DNA of 64,000 nt from Budorcas taxicolor (GCF_023091745.1 NC_068920.1:146349622-146413621), one strand, 5' to 3'. Shown: positions 52,701 to 59,906, counted from the first letter of the stretch. The notes: a model not told the origin generated them from the sequence alone. Numbers and translations: made by a program.

Positions 52701-54898
52701 ATGAGAGCTTCCCTGGTGGCTCAGAAGGTTAAGCATCTGCCTGCAGTGCAGGAGATCCCTGGGTCGGGAAGATCCCCTGGAGAAGGAAATGGCAACCCAC
52801 TCCAGTATTCTTGCCTGGAGAATCCCATGGATGGAAGAGCCTGGTAGGCTACAGTCCACGGGGTCGCAAAGAGTCAGACACGACCGAACAACTTCACTTT
52901 TCTTAATATGAAGAAACAGAATATTAAATAAGCAGTGTTCAGGGGCTTGCTAACACAACATTATCTGCTCTGCTAGGGAGCCTGCAGTTTCCCTTTGGTT
53001 TCTGAGTTCTCCATTCACAAAGGAGCCTCAGCCTGCTCTCTGCCACGTGCTAGGGACACACAGAACAGAGATGTGGCTGTGGGTGCCACAGTCCTGTGAA
53101 GGGAGATCACGTACAGTCACCTCATCGTAATGTGGGACATGCTCCTGGAGGCCCAGGGCTGGGAGTGTCAGGGACCCGGCCCAGCCGGAGGAGTGAGGGA
53201 CAGCTGGGTGAGGGGCAGCGAGCCCCAGGGGGCGGGCAGGGCTCCAGCCTCCAGCCTCGCTGGGGGTGGGAGTGAGCCTCCATGTGTGAAGCACAGCCAT
53301 CACGGGGCTGCCAACTGTGGCCTCACACGTAGCCTGAAAGGCACGTAGAGCTGTCCAACAGGGCTGTATGCAAGGTTAAATTTTAACCGTGGTCTTAAGA
53401 ACCGTGGAAAACAGTTGAAAAGGTCTAGTTAGCAGGAGACCGGCATACCGTTTCTATTTTCAAAAAGTCACTGTGGCCCGTTGCAGGAGGAGGCAGACTG
53501 AGGGGCCTGACAGAGGTTCCTCACCCTGTAGTGAGAGGTCAGGGCTGGCCTCAGGCAGGAAGGACCACGCCCTGGGCTGGGTGGGGCCCGGGGAATGACC
53601 TACAGAGGAGCACACGGGGCAGGGTTACTTTGAAAAGGCTTTGAAAAATGGTACATAGGAAAAGTGCTCAATTCTTCAGAATCTCAGTCCAAGGGTTTCC
53701 TCGAATAGGAAAGAGTCATCAGTTTTTGGTCTTACAAATCATGTTCTTTTCTCGTGATTCCGTCACCTCCCAGCTCTTTCACTTTACAGAAGTGGAATAA
53801 TCCTGGCCATAAGTGAACATAGAGACTTGTTCTTCAAGGCGGACATGTGAATGAGTACCCCCAGGTGCCTGGAGCAGGGCAGGTCACAGGCTGGCAGACC
53901 GTGCAGGTGTCTCTAACGCAGCATTTTCAACTCTGAAAGTGGTTGCCCCACCACTGCTGTCAAAGTTGGACCTTCTTTTAGTTCCACCAGCTAAGATTTT
54001 TATTTTGAGCTTCACAGTTAGGGGTTTGTATTCTCCAAACCAGACTTGGTGGAACAGAGCTGTATTCTTAGAACTCCGAAGCTTCTCTTCCCTTCAGCGC
54101 AGATTCTACACTGATGCAGCTCTCTTCTGTGAAACTAGTGACACTGTTTGGAGGAGGTCTGGTTTTCTCACCTGAGTGTTGAGAACAGTGCCTTCACAGC
54201 AGCCATCCCAGAATCCATGTGCCCCTTCCGGCCGTGAACTTGGGATTGACTGACGTGTCTGCCGAGCCTTTATCAGTGTTTAGTGGTAGCTCTCTGCCTT
54301 TCAAGTTTGATTCTCTTTGGAGCTAGGTCCAGGGGACTGCATTGTTAATCATGGGTGGGTTATTACACAGTTTGGGGACACAGAAAGACTTCCTTTGTCT
54401 TTAAGACAGTGTGAATAAACTATTGAATGGCTCTGGCTTGTCAGTGAAGGACAGTTCCGCAAGAGAAGTCGTGGGCGTTTGGAAAGCCATCGCGCCTTCT
54501 TCAGGCTGGCTCTCCCGTGAGCAGCTGAGTGGCATGTGGGCTGAGGAGCCAGCCTTGAGCTGTGTGGTTCAGTCCGGCGTGCCCAGGCCGCACTCCAGCC
54601 CAGGGGATTTAAGGCTTCGGCTCTCACAGGGACCATGGCGGCTGGCAGTGGTCCTGCTGTCCCTGCCAGAACCGGGCTAAGGGTGGTGGTCGTGCCGTTG
54701 GCATTCTGATGGGCCCCCAGAAAGGGCTGTTGGCATGTCCTTTCTCTTTCTTTGTCCTCATGTACTCTTCTTTCTCAGTCGGAGCAGCAGAGGAAGCAGC
54801 AGGAGGCTGAGAAACTGCACCGGCAGGAGAGGAAGGCTGTGCGCCGCTCGGCAGGTCATCTCAGGTCCCGGCCCAGGCGGGGGCGGCCATTCCACTGA
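19594..54898 (+). CDS. NOL10: NOL10 (nucleolar protein 10), partial gene: last eight coding exons
   Basis: Joined coding segments are 19594-19720, 23525-23604, 23800-23898, 24941-25030, 36785-36958, 37207-37454, 48824-48926 and 54779-54898. They total 1041 nt, or 346 residues plus TGA, with one frame kept across all seven introns and GT-AG borders throughout. I recognise the protein as the C-terminal half of NOL10, the orthologue of yeast Enp2, a nucleolar factor of the small-subunit processome that acts in 18S rRNA maturation. In order, the segment holds a conserved block starting VLGPAPRWCSFLDNL (1-69), a lysine/glutamate-rich linker (70-132), the NUC153 motif around LTDDRFKVMFENPDF (about 135-167), an acidic and then glutamine/arginine-rich coiled-coil-like stretch (191-272), and a basic arginine/lysine tail. 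The human protein is about 688 residues (from memory), so roughly the first 342, the WD40-type part, lie outside the window. Identification is very secure; splice borders are read by eye, without cDNA. Confidence 0.96.
20195..20415 (-). repeat. MIR SINE, antisense
   Basis: tttatttaatcctcacacc, then ataggtaaagaaacaggc and aagtaacttcccaaagg follow the reverse complement of MIR. Confidence 0.75.
21065..21246 (-). mobile_element. CHR-type (tRNA) SINE, antisense
   Basis: T-rich start with ttatttatttcgctgcac-like sequence, ttgttccccaaccagggttc, and the tRNA head ccactgggccatcagggaag. Confidence 0.85.
21585..21820 (+). repeat. MIR SINE, sense
   Basis: agctctgtgacttaaccagt, ttggtttcctcatctataaa and tagagaatgaatcctgt follow the MIR core in order. 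Confidence 0.75.
23021..23222 (+). mobile_element. Bov-tA SINE near exon B
   Basis: Complete Bov-tA (ggcttccctggtggctcaga to cacgactgagtgactcac). Flanks atggaataaa (23010-23019) and atggaatgaa (23223-23232) form a near-perfect target duplication. Confidence 0.93.
23525..23604 (+). CDS. NOL10: NOL10 coding exon B
   Basis: 80 nt between acceptor ...cttcccctag and donor gtaagt. It completes the split glycine codon and reads THLIGSPFLRAYMHGFF and then the DIRLYHK stretch, a strongly conserved NOL10 block. It ends on a codon boundary. A young Bov-tA SINE (23021-23222) lies about 300 bp upstream in the intron. Confidence 0.95.
23800..23898 (+). CDS. NOL10: NOL10 coding exon C
   Basis: 99 nt (33 whole codons) after a TTC-rich polypyrimidine tract and acceptor ...ttcaaaaag, ending at donor gtaaat. 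It reads VKLMVNPFAYEEYRKDKIRQ and then a charged KIEETRAQRVQLK stretch. The intron before it is only 195 bp. The reading frame stays open past the donor for about 100 bp, but the GT donor and continuation of the known protein in exon D fix the exon end. Confidence 0.95.
24210..24640. repeat. Possible ancient interspersed repeat, family unresolved
   Basis: A GC-richer block in intron C-D, with text such as tattatcagagagaatttaatg that I associate with an old mammalian repeat, though I cannot name the family. The 163-residue antisense open frame at 24357-24848 has no recognisable domain and is not called a gene. Confidence 0.35.
24941..25030 (+). CDS. NOL10: NOL10 coding exon D
   Basis: 90 nt (30 codons) after acceptor ...tcctccactag, ending at donor gtaaga. 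It reads KLPKVNKELALKLIEEEEEK and then QKSTWKKKVK, a highly charged helical linker before the NUC153 motif. It is in phase on both sides, so skipping it would keep the frame. Confidence 0.95.
25140..25480 (-). repeat. Old L1M/HAL1-like trace
   Basis: agtttgtaaaacagataaga, aagtcactcatgtacttct and similar text resemble an ancient antisense LINE-1-family 3' region. Highly diverged. Confidence 0.4.
27029..27168 (+). mobile_element. Bov-tA SINE, head-truncated
   Basis: Starts inside the body (ggaagattcccccagagaag) and keeps aaatggcaacccactctagt and the tail. The tRNA head is missing. Confidence 0.87.
27247..27365 (+). mobile_element. CHR-type tRNA SINE
   Basis: ggaacttccctggtggtcca head, gaattaagatcctgcaaag body, A-rich tail aaaataaaacagcaaaa. 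Confidence 0.85.
27768..27850. repeat. Old L2-type fragment
   Basis: ttcatttattctttcagcta and ttgagctcccagtaggtac follow the common L2 end motif. Confidence 0.5.
28437..28771 (-). mobile_element. BovB 3' fragment without tail
   Basis: Antisense BovB, from ttccctgtctataaccaact to cacatccatacatgactatt. The extreme 3' terminus is missing on the left, and a small internal deletion lies near 28540. Confidence 0.87.
30414..30622 (+). mobile_element. Bov-tA SINE
   Basis: ggcttccctggtggctcaga head with a 4-base ctgc-type duplication in the head (tgtctgcctgtaatgcagg), complete body and tail. Flanked by AT-rich tacatatgta-type repeats. Confidence 0.9.
30985..31610 (-). repeat. L1M (old LINE-1) antisense
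   Basis: gatttcccacatacccc, ttacagctgatgaacctaca and acattagggttcacccttgg mark the antisense L1M 3' part, followed by the ataatactgtgttgtctgaa section. Confidence 0.7.
31760..32395 (+). repeat. L2 LINE fragment
   Basis: tttacaatctggcctgatc, tgccactctccttgcatt and gcacttatgtctgcttagc occur in the order of L2. Diverged. Confidence 0.6.
32476..33184 (+). mobile_element. BovB 3' fragment, sense
   Basis: Begins gaagagtgaaaaagttggct and ends in the ctgaactgaactga repeat tail. agtcaga at 32469-32475 and 33185-33191 is a possible 7-bp target duplication. A 124-residue open frame (32711-33085) is RT C-terminal sequence. Confidence 0.92.
33264..33717 (-). mobile_element. BovB/Bov-type 3' fragment, antisense
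   Basis: ttcagttgctcagttgtgtc to tagacggacccttgttgg. Near-matching flanks (caatttttttgtatag at 33248-33263, caattttttgtgtag at 33718-33732) look like an aged target duplication. Confidence 0.87.
34005..34310 (+). mobile_element. Double-headed Bov-tA SINE
   Basis: Two tRNA-derived units in tandem (34008-34115 and 34116-34230, each with a gatccgctggagaag-like end), then a single Bov-A tail gatacgactgagcaactttc. Same architecture as 4351-4666. Confidence 0.87.
34881..35541 (+). mobile_element. BovB 3' fragment with perfect target duplication
   Basis: 661 bp, 5'-truncated, ending in (gaact)n. aagaaataagc at 34870-34880 recurs at 35542-35552. One stop lies within the RT C-terminal frame (near 35153). 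Confidence 0.94.
35614..36690 (-). mobile_element. L1 (bovine type) 3' part, antisense
   Basis: About 1.07 kb, 5'-truncated. T-rich start (tttttatttttactttattt) is the antisense poly(A). A 160-residue open frame (36134-36616) is the ORF2 C-terminus, with a CWRGCGEKGTLLHCWWECK zinc-knuckle-like segment. A one-base deletion just after DEW breaks it near 36134. The expected ORF2 stop is at 35967-35969. The copy is fairly young. Confidence 0.93.
36785..36958 (+). CDS. NOL10: NOL10 coding exon E, NUC153 motif
   Basis: 174 nt (58 codons) after acceptor ...ctttttcttacag, ending at donor gtaatg. It carries the NUC153 motif, LTDDRFKVMFENPDFQVDEE followed by SEEFRLLNPL, shared by nucleolar ribosome-biogenesis proteins, then a basic KRKKKLRLLEQQEL helix. 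The last codons read HGK, where I remember REK in human NOL10. The exon is preceded by only about 100 bp of non-L1 intron, because an antisense L1 ends near 36690. Confidence 0.95.
37207..37454 (+). CDS. NOL10: NOL10 coding exon F, acidic and coiled-coil segment
   Basis: 248 nt after acceptor ...tttattttcag, ending two bases into an asparagine codon at donor gtgagt. It opens with an acidic run (EEEEEPEGKPSDAESSESS, then DDEKDW), moves into a K/Q/R/E-rich coiled-coil-like helix (VRKQRRLLQQEEKVKRQEQL), and ends with the conserved QTVLKPQFYEIKAGEEF block. The intron separating it from exon E is only 248 bp. Confidence 0.95.
37911..38128 (+). repeat. L1M 3' end with A tail, sense
   Basis: aatggtggttgccagggttg, tggttgcacaacagtgtgac and tacagtaaaaaaaaa follow the 3' end of older L1 families. 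Confidence 0.7.
38750..39365 (-). repeat. L1M fragment, antisense
   Basis: ccaggcaaccactgatctgt, gtgaatgttatcatatatgt, gatgtctttaatgttcatcc and taggagtgggactgctggtc are in antisense L1M order. Confidence 0.75.
41513..41538 (+). repeat. Perfect 11-bp inverted repeat with GAAA loop
   Basis: Stem aagtctatggt (41513-41523) pairs exactly with accatagactt (41528-41538), leaving loop gaaa. A run of Ts precedes it. Confidence 0.9.
42396..42452 (-). mobile_element. Bov-A fragment
   Basis: gttgttgttcagtcactaaattgtgtctaactct is the antisense 3' end of a Bov-type element; the rest is absent. Confidence 0.7.
42895..43230 (-). repeat. Old L1M-like fragment
   Basis: ttaggttgtttcttgatttt and gctgggtcataataggtgtg resemble antisense L1M text. 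Diverged. Confidence 0.45.
43481..45518. mobile_element. BovB LINE with inverted 5' half (twin-priming form)
   Basis: Positions 43481 to about 44310 read on the minus strand: endonuclease C-terminus (SPDGQHQNQTDYILCSQRW, GSDHELLIAKFTLKLKKVGK) down to the DKKAFLSDQCKE and RWQEYT linker. From about 44305 the sequence flips to the plus strand and reads RT (KILQARLQQ, FIDYAKAFDYVD, GCILSPCLFNLYAEY) to the 3' tail. About 0.3 kb of element between the two halves is missing. ttacctcttctct flanks the whole at 43468-43480 and 45519-45531. The YxDD tyrosine codon is a stop (44764-44766). Confidence 0.92.
46790..46950 (+). repeat. MIR SINE, sense
   Basis: ggcctggggcaagttataga, cttacctccctttttgcc and gggatgttgaaaggattaa follow the MIR core. 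Confidence 0.65.
47416..47690 (+). mobile_element. Bov-tA SINE interrupted by a short L1
   Basis: The left part (ggcttcccaaatccacctgc ... caacctactccaat) and right part (cactccagtattcttaacct ... agaattggacatgaatg) are one SINE, split by about 75 bp at 47507-47584. Confidence 0.85.
47507..47584 (-). mobile_element. Ultra-short L1 3' end insertion
   Basis: T-rich run, then gctttacagtattgtgttgg and ccatacatcaacatgaatca, matching the antisense L1 3' end also seen at 35650-35690. SINE text actccaatgt before and actccagtat after is the likely target duplication. Confidence 0.82.
47711..47890 (-). mobile_element. BovB 3'-end fragment
   Basis: ttcagttcagttgctcagtc tail at left, to ccttctcctcctgcccccaa. 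Antisense and little diverged. Confidence 0.9.
48824..48926 (+). CDS. NOL10: NOL10 coding exon G
   Basis: 103 nt after acceptor ...tttcctgcag, ending at donor gtaagt. Its first base completes the split asparagine codon. It then reads KTLEDRLKLEAKNGTLSVSD and TTVGSKQLTFTLKK, a well-conserved NOL10 segment. It sits alone between introns of about 11.4 kb and 5.9 kb. Confidence 0.95.
49698..49787 (-). mobile_element. Very short BovB 3' fragment
   Basis: About 90 bp (cagttcagttgctcagccgc to ccatcaccaactcccggag). ttttcag occurs on both sides, a possible target duplication. Confidence 0.85.
50068..50277 (-). mobile_element. Bov-tA SINE
   Basis: gtcagttgctaagtggagtc to the head actgaaatacctgggaagc. 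Flanks ataccag and ataccac suggest the target site within L1M. Confidence 0.88.
51349..51557 (+). mobile_element. Bov-tA SINE
   Basis: ggctaccctgatggctcagc head, atgggttcgatcctttgg B-box region, tail ggacacaacttagtgacta. Complete. Confidence 0.92.
52195..52407 (+). mobile_element. Bov-tA SINE with perfect target duplication
   Basis: Head ggcttcccaggtggcgcag with a small duplicated agtgataaag-type insertion, complete body, acacaca tail. tttctggacag flanks it at 52184-52194 and 52408-52418. Confidence 0.94.
52705..52899 (+). mobile_element. Bov-tA SINE with perfect target duplication
   Basis: Little-diverged copy with a short deletion around the B-box (caggagatccctgggtcgg). ttcttaatatga flanks it at 52693-52704 and 52900-52911. 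Confidence 0.94.
54779..54898 (+). CDS. NOL10: NOL10 terminal coding exon H with stop
   Basis: 120 nt from acceptor ...cttctttctcag to TGA at 54896-54898. It encodes 39 residues: a glutamine-rich helix (SEQQRKQQEAEKLHRQERK), then a strongly basic end, AVRRSAGHLRSRPRRGRPFH. The arginine-rich tail fits a nucleolar localisation or RNA-binding role (inference). The coding end is unusually GC- and CpG-rich for this AT-rich locus. Compared with the human tail as I remember it, several positions differ (AV for RL, RPRRGRP for HKRGRS) while the overall basic character is kept. Confidence 0.95.
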   Translation, partial: SEQQRKQQEAEKLHRQERKAVRRSAGHLRSRPRRGRPFH

Positions 54899-55620
54899 GA
54901 CCGGAGCAGGCCCTGCGTGTGACCCCGAGGAGCTCAGTGCATCTCTCCCGCCAGATCATCGTTCATTTGGGCGTGTTAGCCACAGCCGGGGTCAGGCGGC
55001 CCTCAAGTCCCAGGGAACCCTCACGTCTGCAGAGAGAAGTCCAGACTGGGCCGTGGTCCCCAGGCCTCTGGTCAGACTCTGGGGCTGGGCCGGCTGGCCA
55101 CGTGAAGCCCCGGGGCACTTCTGTGCCCTGTGGCTCCCTGAGAACGTTGTTCCTTCCCCCTGGTTTTAATCCAGTGTGAGAGGTGGTTGTCTTCTAATAC
55201 TGTGAGATGTGCCCCGTGATCTGAGAGGGTCTTCTGGGCTGCAGACCAGGGCCTGGGGTCTTCTGGGACTGTCTGCCCTGCCCGCTGCCGCTCACGACTC
55301 CGCTCGGCCCCTGCCTCAGCCCCAAGAGGCCACTCTCCTCTTGTCCGTCTATGGGCTTCGGTCATGTTTGTGTTTTTAAGAATGTGCCGGTAAATGTGTT
55401 TATGTGTTAGTCTGGGATTTTTTAAAACATATTTTTATACCAAGAGAATGTAAATTAAATGGTAATAGCCATCTAAAACAGAAAGTGGAAGCTGCTGGAT
55501 ATTCTTTTAACTTGGCAGAGGATTAAATACAGATTTTTTTTTTCCCCAGTGTCTTAAGTGCAATTAGAGATATAGTGGCTGGAGATGATGTTTATAAAAA
55601 TAAATGCTTTCATTTGAACA
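54899..55620 (+). other. NOL10: NOL10 3' untranslated region (inferred extent)
   Basis: Sequence after the NOL10 stop, with no further spliced coding sign. The first part is GC-rich (to about 55370) and the second AT-rich. I end it after the best poly(A)-signal candidate at 55599-55604; the true cleavage site cannot be seen here. A 144-residue open frame across 54735-55169 is a frame shadow of exon H and the GC-rich UTR. Confidence 0.6.
55599..55604 (+). terminator. Candidate poly(A) signal of NOL10
   Basis: Canonical AATAAA hexamer about 700 bp after the NOL10 stop, followed by AT-rich sequence with T-rich stretches around 55665-55680. Two weaker ATTAAA hexamers at 55454-55459 and 55522-55527 are alternatives. 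The choice is inferred from motif and position only. Confidence 0.5.
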
Positions 55621-56002
55621 GCTTCTTGGAGAGAGACCCATTCCTTGAGTTAATTTGAAAAATGATTTTGGTTTCTTTGTATGCAAATGTGTGAAGAGTC
55701 CAAGATAGTGACTGTTGGGGTTGTAAATGACAGAATCTAAGTTGAGATGTCAGGAGCAAAAAGACAAAGGCATTAATGAACACAGCCAGGCTGGAGAGTA
55801 ACCGCCTCAGGCCACCGGGATCCAGGCCGCCTCCTTTCTCGTCTCCCTCCTATTGGGACCTTGCTTCGGTCTCCTCGGTCTCCCCTCTGGCCTTCCTGCA
55901 GCCCTGCCCCCACCACGTGTCTCTGCTGCCCTGCAAACTGGGAACAGCACGGGTCAGGCTGTGACCTCTGTGGTCGGAGAGGGAGAGGATGTTTCCAGGA
56001 AA

Positions 56003-56345
56003 AAAAGGAGAGAGAGAGAGAGACTCTGTGTGTGTGTGTGTGTCTGTGTGTGTGTCTGTGTGCGTGTGTGTCTGTGTCTGTGTGTGTCTGTGTGTGTGTC
56101 TGTGTCTGTGTGTGTGTCTGTGTCTGTGTGTGTGTCTGTGTGTGTGTCTGTGTCTGTGTGTGTGTGTCTGTGTCTGTGTGTGTCTGTGTGTGTGTGTGTG
56201 TGTGTCTGTGTGTGTGTCTGTGTCTGTGTGTGTGTGTCTGTGTGTGTGTCTGTGTGTGTGTGTGTGTGTGTGTGTCTGTGTGTGTGTGTGTGTCTGTGTG
56301 TCTGTCGGGTGGGGTGGGGTGTGTGTGTATGTGTGTGTGTACACA
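56003..56345 (+). repeat. Long TG-rich compound microsatellite
   Basis: A short (ag)n, then about 300 bp of (tg)n broken by tc at short, irregular intervals (tgtgtctgtg-type units), ending after gggtggggtgggg. The long frames of both strands here are low-complexity artefacts (C/V or T/H repeats). Confidence 0.97.
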
Positions 56346-57489
56346 GACACGTCACCAGAAAGAGCCTCCTGTTACCTGGGCAGCCAATACAACTTGTGTT
56401 GTGGTGTCAGAAGGCCCCCACCATTCCTTTCTCGGCCCGTCCCCTGGTCTTTTCTCGGGGCTCCAGCTTCCTGTGACTCTTGTGTCTCCCACATTGTTTG
56501 AGAAGAAGGTAAAGAAGGACGCTGCCGGCTGGCCTGTTTCCCTGGGGTTGAGGGACCTATTTCCAGACTTGTGTCCTGGGGTCAGGCTCTTCTGCACCTA
56601 TACCTGACCTTCCCGGGCCCCTCCCCCAACCTTTTCCTTCTTTCTTTGGGGTCCTCCCTGTGGTTTGGGGAGCCAGTACACCTTTTGGGGAGTTTGCAGA
56701 AGCAACGCTGCTTCTGGCCAAGGGGCCTTGCTCGCCTGTGAAGTGAGGGCTCGTCTGTCTGGAGCCTCAGCAGGTTCAGGGCGATGGTGCGGGCCCGTCC
56801 AGGGTGCCTGAGACGGGGGCACCAGGCTGGCCTGTGACCCAGTGGGCAGTCCCAGCCCTGTTGCTACAAGCTGGGCGTCCACTGCCTGTTTTACCTCCCT
56901 GGGTCATTCCCCCTGAAAGTGGGCCCGATCCTTGCTTTCGGTGAGGAGCGCGTGGGGCCTGCGCATCCATGAGCACCAGGCACAGTGTGAGGCTCTGCAG
57001 CGTTCCGTAGAGTGCTGTCAGCGCCGTCCCGCCCCCTCACTGCACACACGTGCTCTGACCTCAGCATGTTCCTTAGTACCAAGGTGTTCCCAGGGTGAGG
57101 TGTCCCTCAGCGTTTGTTCTGGGGGATTCCTGAAAGGGCAGATGGAGGCCTGAGCTGAAGCTGTGAGGGACGTTTTAGACAACTTGCTGAGTAGATAGAA
57201 AGCTGCAGAACGCATCCTCAGGGTCCTACTGTTCCCCTAGGTCCTCTGCAGGGGGCTGTTCCTGGAGCACCTGCTATAAACCCCACATTATCTACGAAGT
57301 ACCTTGTGTTTTTAAAATGTCACGTGAGTTTTGTGCACCATGATTTCTGATTGCTTCCTCGCAAGCCTGAGAACATGACCGCGCTTCTCCTGGGCTTCCA
57401 CCTAGAAGGTGCTGGCAGGGCGTCCATGAGCCAGAGGCCCAGCCTGAAGCTGGGGGCCTGGGTTTTGCCATTAGGACCACCCTGGGGTG

Positions 57490-57626
57490 GTTGTTCAGTC
57501 GCTCAGTCATGTCTGACTCTGCGACCCCAGGGCCTGCCCTTCACTATCTCCTGGAGCTTGCTCAAACTCAAGTCCACTGAGTCAGTGATGCCATCCAACC
57601 GTCTCATCCTCTGTTGCCCCCTTCTT
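57490..57626 (-). mobile_element. BovB 3'-end fragment
   Basis: gtggttgttcagtcgctcag to tcatcctctgttgccccctt, antisense 3' end only. Confidence 0.85.
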
Positions 57627-57628
57627 AT

Positions 57629-58150
57629 GGAAAATTTCAAACCCAAACCAAAGCCAAAGAGCTTAATGAGCCTGCATGTACCTATTCACTGTCCAGCTTC
57701 AGTAATTAACAACATAGACTCCCCCTGGTGGTACAGTGGATAGTAATCCACCTGCCAATGTAGGGGACATGGAGACACGGGTTTGAGCCCTGCCTCAGGA
57801 AGATTCCACATGCCGCAGAGCAATAAAGCCCACACACCACAATCACGGAGCCCCCGTACTGCAGCTAAAGCCTGGGCTCTGCAACGAGAGAAGTCCCCAC
57901 GATAAGAAACCCGCCCACCACAACAAGGAGTAGCCCCTGCTTGCCATAGCTAGAGAATGCTGGCTCACAGCAATGAAGACCCAATGCAACCAAAAACAAA
58001 TGAATAAAAACAATTGAAAAAATTTTAAAAATGATTAATGACAATGACACAAGCTCATCTATTTTCCTCTTTGCTTCTATCCATTGGCCTTTTATTTTGG
58101 ACTATTTTATCCCAGACATCATGTCATTTTACCAGAAATATGCATAATGC
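57629..58150 (-). repeat. L1M antisense, split by a CHR SINE
   Basis: tggaaaatttcaaacccaaa and tcagtaattaacaacatag at left, and ggactattttatcccagaca at right of the SINE, are one antisense L1M piece. Confidence 0.65.
57720..58035 (+). mobile_element. CHR-1-type long tRNA SINE
   Basis: ctggtggtacagtggatag head, gaagattccacatgccgcag, ggctctgcaacgagagaag, then the gaagacccaatgcaacc end and an A-rich tail. Related text around the ends (taattaacaacatag, gattaatgacaatg) looks like the target duplication. Confidence 0.85.
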
Positions 58151-58159
58151 TTTACTAAC

Positions 58160-58345
58160 TTACTGTGTGTCCCATCCCCCTACTCCCACTGCCACCCCAC
58201 ACACATACCAGAATGTAAACTCCATAAGGAAAGATAGGAGTGGGTTTTTTTCCCTTTTCTGGTCTGTTTTGCTTACTGCTATAGATCAATCATCTAGTAC
58301 AATGCCTGTTACACAGTAGCTACTTAATAGGTATTTATCAAATTA
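58160..58345 (+). repeat. L2 3' end
   Basis: agaatgtaaactccataagg, gttttgcttactgctatag and cacagtagctacttaatag follow the L2 3' end. Confidence 0.7.
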
Positions 58346-58659
58346 TAGTTGGGTCAAGTTAGATGAGGACTGTAGGTTGGATTTTGGATTAAATAAGAGG
58401 GGTGATTCCTACTTGACCAGAGCTTTTTCAGAGCTGAAATGCCTATTTGAATAGCTCAGGAAAAGAGAGGGAAAAGGGAATCAGAAATAGTGACTATAGA
58501 ACCATTAGGAATTTCAGTGTATAGAAGAATAAAAAATGTGAGATCAACAGTTTTTGAAACAGAGATTCCAGCATGACTATACGCCTCTGGAGATAATCCA
58601 GAAAAAGAAGACAGTGGTGTGGGACAGGGGATGGTTATTGACCTGAGATCCATTAGCAG

Positions 58660-59100
58660 GCAGTTCCTATTGCAGTATAACAGATTATCTCAAAACATAG
58701 TAGCTTAAAGTAACAGCTGCCCATCAGCATCAGGGGATCAGGAACTCAGGAGCAGCTTCGCGGGATGTTTCTGACTCCCTGTCTCCACAGTAGCTAAAGG
58801 CTTGACGGGCCAGGGGAGCCCCTTTCCAAGTTCACACACGTGGCAGTGGGCAGGAGGCCTCAGCTCTGTGCCACACGGGCCTCTCCATAGGGCCACATGG
58901 GTGTCCTCCCCTCGCCCAGAGGCAGGGATCCAAGACAGCGAGAGAGACTGAGACCAAGGCCACAGTGCTTTTTTGATCTGGTTTAGGGCTGGCACGTCAT
59001 CACTTACCTTTTCTCTGATCCGTCGCTGGTGAGTCACTAAGTACAGTCCACGCACAGTGGAAGAGAAATTAGGTACCATCTTTTGAGTGGAGGGAGTATC
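58660..59100 (+). repeat. MLT1-like MaLR LTR (solitary)
   Basis: aacagattatctcaaaacat, tcaggaactcaggagcagct and gggcctctccatagggcc fit an old mammalian MaLR-type LTR. No internal retroviral genes are seen next to it, so this is a solitary, inactive LTR. Confidence 0.6.
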
Positions 59101-59105
59101 AAGTA

Positions 59106-59275
59106 GGGTTGCCAGATAAAATAAAGTTGCATTTAAATTTCAGGCAAACATAACTTGGTATAGATATGTCCCAAATATTGAATGGGGCGTGTTTACCTTA
59201 AAAAATCATTTATCTGAAAATCAGATGTAACGGGTGGCCTGTGTTTTTATCTGCTAGATTTGGCCACCCTAGGAA
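59106..59275. mobile_element. Palindromic MER53-like DNA element
   Basis: Starts gggttgccagataaaataa and ends with a complementary tttggccaccct. The middle (atgtcccaaatattgaatgg) is the symmetric centre. This is the structure of a short non-autonomous DNA transposon. Confidence 0.65.
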
Positions 59276-59787
59276 GCATCTGTAGACATATGTTAGCAAG
59301 ACCTCACTAGCCAAGGAGGGATAGGTTGGAGTGCACAGAGGCATGGACCTCGCCTAGACAACCTGGGGCAGAGGATGCAGGCAGTTCAGATTGGCGGGGG
59401 GCAGGGAAGCAGGTGGGTGTTCTAATTGCCTGTTTTCTCACTGGGCTGAGGTGAGTTTCTTCCCCTGCTGACCGTGCCCTGAACTTCCGTGCTTATGGCC
59501 AAGCTCACCCTTGATTTCAGAGCCTTTGTTCTCCGTGAACCTCTTAATCCCCAGGAACTGTCCATCGGTTTCCTCTGTCTCCTTCCTACCCCTCCACCCC
59601 CAGGAGCACCTTTGGAGAACACCCATCTCTTGTTTGGAGTAATGAAACACAGGACATCGAGTTGAGTTGAGAATCCTGGCCTTTTGCTTTTCCTCTGATT
59701 TTATTACCCCTCTGAGTTTCTCTAATTCCACCTCAGTGTTTTTCAAGTGTTTTTTTCACTGTGTCCCATAGTAAGAAATACATTTGA

Positions 59788-59906
59788 CCCTGGAGAAGGA
59801 AATGGACAGTATTCTTGCCTGGAGAATCCCATGGACAGAGGAGACTGGCAGGCAACAGTCCATGGGGTTGCAAAAGAGTCTGAGGCTATTTAGTGACTAA
59901 ACAATA
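59788..59906 (+). mobile_element. Bov-tA SINE, head-truncated
   Basis: ctggagaaggaaatggacag to the tagtgactaaacaatag end. Only the Bov-A body remains, and it abuts an inverted Bov-A2 copy. Confidence 0.85.

Larger units (their letters stand above)
48927..54778 (+). other. NOL10: NOL10 intron G-H
   Basis: GT-AG intron of 5852 bp. It contains an old antisense L1M (49630-50560) with two younger insertions, and three sense Bov-tA SINEs between 51349 and 52899. The stretch 52920-54770 shows nothing I can assign. Confidence 0.9.

Noticed and set aside
55850..56607. Open frames of 133-248 residues on both strands, rich in Cys/Val or Thr/His.
   Set aside because: They lie in the TG microsatellite; a pure low-complexity repeat stays open in many frames. 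No coding features.
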